Assembly: GCF_014349235.1 (NCBI RefSeq)
Contig: NZ_JACSOH010000015.1
Location: 61,704 to 125,703, forward strand
From: Cytophaga sp. FL35
GTDB lineage: Bacteria; Bacteroidota; Bacteroidia; Flavobacteriales; Flavobacteriaceae
Reading direction: 5' to 3'
DNA: 64,000 nt
In this document: positions 61,842-64,000 of the stretch, in pieces
Numbering within the stretch: position 1 is the first letter of the stretch
Layout: each line of letters begins with the position of its first letter
Made by a program: the position numbers and the translations under genes
Notes under the pieces: generated by a model
Told to the model about the DNA's origin: nothing
Database searches by the model: none
Seen by the model: only the letters and a program-made list of their open reading frames with translations

Positions 61842-63842
61842 ATGAGTCGATTTCTAAGTATCCTTTTATTTTGCCTTTTAGGCTCCTATGCATTTTCTCA
61901 AAGAAGGAATGGTCCTCCACCAAGTTCTAGTGATTCTATAAAGGTCGATAGTTCTAAACGAAATTTTGACCGCATGCCTGTCGGGGCAGATTCTACACAG
62001 AAGGAAATTACAATTAAGAATTATAAGATTATCTCCTATGAAAGGGATACTACCTATCTGGATACTACCCTTACCATTCAGAAAGAATATAAGTATAACT
62101 ACCTACGTAAAGATAATTTCGAGCTAATGCCCTTTGCCAATGTGGGCCAACCTTATAATAAATTGGGTGTAGATTTAAAGAGGAAGACCTTTTATCCTTC
62201 TTTGGGGGCATCTGCCCTGCACTATAATTATATGGAAGTGGCGGATATTGACTATTATAATGTAGCTACTCCCATGTCCGATCTATTGTTCAAAACCACC
62301 TTTGACCAAGGTCAATTATTGGATGCCAACCTGGCCTTTAATACCTCACGCCGACTCAATTTTTCCATCGCCTACAAAGGATTTCGTTCTCTTGGTAAGT
62401 ATGCCTACAACCAAGCAGAGTCCGGCAATTTTAGAACTACCACCAATTATGTGACCCAAAATGGACGGTACAGTCTACGGGCACATGTGGCCGCACAGAA
62501 TATAGACCTTCAAGCTAATGGCGGCTTATCCAATGCAGAAACTCAGTTTGAAAGTAAAGATCCTGATTTCTCCACCAGAAATAATATAGACGTACGTTTC
62601 AGGGATGCCCTCAACAGAATTTTGGGTAAAAGGTATTACTTGGACCATTTGTATAAATTGGTTAAGAAGAATAATGACTCAAGTAGAGTTGAGAAAACCT
62701 CATTGGGTATTGGTCATGAATTTACATACGAGACCAAATATCATAGTTTTAATAAGACGGCCGCTTCTTCTTATTTGGGTGATGAACTGGTAACTCCAAT
62801 ATCGGACAGGGCCAATTTAAAAACAATGTATAATCAAGTTAATGCACAATTTTACAATAAGACTTTAGGTAGGTTGGAAGGGAATATTTCTCTTTATAAT
62901 TACAATTACTTCTTTAATAGCCTTTTAATTACCGAAGATGGAAGTTTAATTCCCAATCGTTTAAAAGGGGAGGAGGTAGCTGTAGGGGCTGAATATGAAA
63001 AAAGGATAAAGGGTTTTGATTTTAGGGCCTCCGGGCAATATAATATTTCAGGGGACCTGGGAGGGAATCTACTACGAGCTTCCACAAGCTATAATTTAAA
63101 TGATAAGTTAGAATTGAATGCAGGTGCGCAAGTGTCGTCTCAAATGCCCAATTTCAATTTTCTATTGAATCAAAGTGATTTTGTCAATTACAATTGGTAC
63201 AATCTAGAGGAGTTTGAAAAGGAACAGATTTATTCGGTCAACATTGGGGTCAAATCCAAAAAGTGGGGTCAGATTACCTTGGATTATACCACGGTCGATA
63301 ACTATACCTACTTTGGCGAGGAGCCAGATTTGACAGCTGCCACTACCAATGCGACCTCCATCGTAAAACCGTTTCAGGAATCAAATGTGCTCAATCACAC
63401 TAAAATTAAGTATCTAAAGGAGTTTAAATTGGGTAAATGGGCCTTGAACAATACGGTCATGTACCAAAACGTCTCACAAGCCAATCAGGTATTAAACGTT
63501 CCACAGCTCGTAACTAGAAATACCCTTTATTTTTCTTCCGATGTTTTTAAAAAAGCCATGTACTTGCAAACAGGTGTGACCTTAAAGTACTTCACATCCT
63601 ATCATATGGATGCTTACAATCCGCTTTTGGGAGAGTTTTATATTCAGAATGTGGAAAAACTTGGGGCTTATCCAATGCTTGACTTCTTTATCAATGCCCG
63701 CGTGCAGCAAACACGAATCTATTTAAAGGCGGAGCATTTTAACTCTTCCATGGGCGAAACCAATGATTTTTATTCCGCCCCAAATTATCCCTATCGCGAT
63801 TTTGTAATCCGATTTGGTTTGGTTTGGAACTTCTTTTCATAA
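61842..63842 (+). CDS. Putative porin of Bacteroidota type
   Basis: 666 residues with signal peptide (LLFCLLGSYAFSQ), a Pro/Ser-rich linker, and a long beta-rich region (YPSLGASALHYNYMEVADID, KTTFDQGQLLDANLAFNTSR, VRLGL-type C terminus DFVIRFGLVWNFFS) ending in an aromatic residue typical of outer-membrane barrels. It matches the flavobacterial family named 'putative porin'. Passive transport at the outer membrane is presumed. TAACTTTA near the start is one mismatch from a -7 box. Confidence 0.88.
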   Translation: MSRFLSILLFCLLGSYAFSQRRNGPPPSSSDSIKVDSSKRNFDRMPVGADSTQKEITIKNYKIISYERDTTYLDTTLTIQKEYKYNYLRKDNFELMPFANVGQPYNKLGVDLKRKTFYPSLGASALHYNYMEVADIDYYNVATPMSDLLFKTTFDQGQLLDANLAFNTSRRLNFSIAYKGFRSLGKYAYNQAESGNFRTTTNYVTQNGRYSLRAHVAAQNIDLQANGGLSNAETQFESKDPDFSTRNNIDVRFRDALNRILGKRYYLDHLYKLVKKNNDSSRVEKTSLGIGHEFTYETKYHSFNKTAASSYLGDELVTPISDRANLKTMYNQVNAQFYNKTLGRLEGNISLYNYNYFFNSLLITEDGSLIPNRLKGEEVAVGAEYEKRIKGFDFRASGQYNISGDLGGNLLRASTSYNLNDKLELNAGAQVSSQMPNFNFLLNQSDFVNYNWYNLEEFEKEQIYSVNIGVKSKKWGQITLDYTTVDNYTYFGEEPDLTAATTNATSIVKPFQESNVLNHTKIKYLKEFKLGKWALNNTVMYQNVSQANQVLNVPQLVTRNTLYFSSDVFKKAMYLQTGVTLKYFTSYHMDAYNPLLGEFYIQNVEKLGAYPMLDFFINARVQQTRIYLKAEHFNSSMGETNDFYSAPNYPYRDFVIRFGLVWNFFS

Positions 63843-63922
63843 TAGTAGAAAGTTTTTTTCTAATTAACGTGTTGCTTTTCAGTTAGTTTGAATTTAACCT
63901 AAAAAAAACCTTGAAAAAATAG

Positions 63923-63952
63923 TTGCGGGGCTAGGAAATGGTGTTACATTTG
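63923..63952 (+). promoter_or_regulatory. Strong Bacteroidota promoter, probably for an rRNA operon
   Basis: TTG (63923-63925), exactly 19 bases, then TACATTTG (63945-63952), a perfect TAnnTTTG. Downstream, inverted sequences (CCCGAAAAACAAC with GTTGTTGTCGGG around GAAG) and GCTCATTGAAAGT resemble a 16S rRNA leader with its antitermination/processing elements. The rRNA itself would lie past the window edge. Confidence 0.7.
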
Positions 63953-64000
63953 CAGCCCGAAAAACAACGAAGGTTGTTGTCGGGGACGCTCATTGAAAGT

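Overview
The window looks like a chromosomal segment of a marine Flavobacteriaceae species (Bacteroidota; the Zobellia/Maribacter/Arenibacter type of gene content). The evidence is a SusC/SusD pair, GSCFA, DUF4230, DUF5522, DUF6428 and 'putative porin' families, AT-rich intergenic DNA, few Shine-Dalgarno sequences, and promoters of the Bacteroidota form TTG-N19-21-TAnnTTTG. No phage, insertion sequence, CRISPR array, tRNA or rRNA gene was recognised inside the window. The last 80 bases carry a near-ideal strong promoter and leader that probably belong to an rRNA operon just past the right edge.

Layout. 1-9.2 kb: tail of a DUF1501 protein, then a likely metal-handling block (His-rich DUF4198-like membrane protein, HupE/UreJ permease, small CNGKC protein, SusC, SusD) facing a CxCC beta-propeller lipoprotein across a shared terminator. 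9.2-24.5 kb: mostly core genes (LemA/TPM membrane set, M23 peptidase plus MerR regulator, alaS, GSCFA, DUF4230, a CE15-like esterase, phenylalanine-4-hydroxylase, DUF4136, DUF5522, a small HExxH membrane protein, a PLP deaminase, glucosaminidase-LysM, hemL). 24.5-28.1 kb: secreted esterase, TolB-like protein and a DUF5694-like protein. 28.2-31.3 kb: arsenic operon (arsR, DUF6428, arsC, acr3), with a phosphinothricin/arsinothricin-type acetyltransferase upstream and two copies of a putative ArsR operator. 31.3-36.7 kb: small envelope proteins, a zinc metalloprotease and an exported repeat protein. 36.8-45.9 kb: a one-strand cluster of AraC regulator, PSCyt1/DUF1549/DUF1553 cytochrome, DUF1501, sugar isomerase, DUF2231-cytochrome fusion and DASS transporter. 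46-50.3 kb: lysS, GDSL hydrolase, YqaE/Pmp3, a lipoprotein and lipB. 50.3-60.9 kb: an extracytoplasmic block with a sigma-70-family factor, a TPR membrane protein, a CHAT-TPR protein, a subtilase, an OmpA protein and several lipoproteins. 61-64 kb: rnhB, putative porin and the rRNA-type promoter.

The strongest unexplained signal is in the 50.3-60.9 kb block. A two-part motif, TGTTAACCT followed at fixed distance by CATTAA, lies upstream of a collagen-like lipoprotein, a beta-propeller lipoprotein, a 30-residue membrane microprotein and the sigma factor gene itself. The gap is exactly 16 bases between GTTAAC and CATTAA in these four, with CATAAA in one. A version one base longer precedes the OmpA operon. 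This looks like a local regulon, probably governed by the sigma factor encoded in it. The metal-type SusCD block and the ars operon with its paired operators are the next most interesting.
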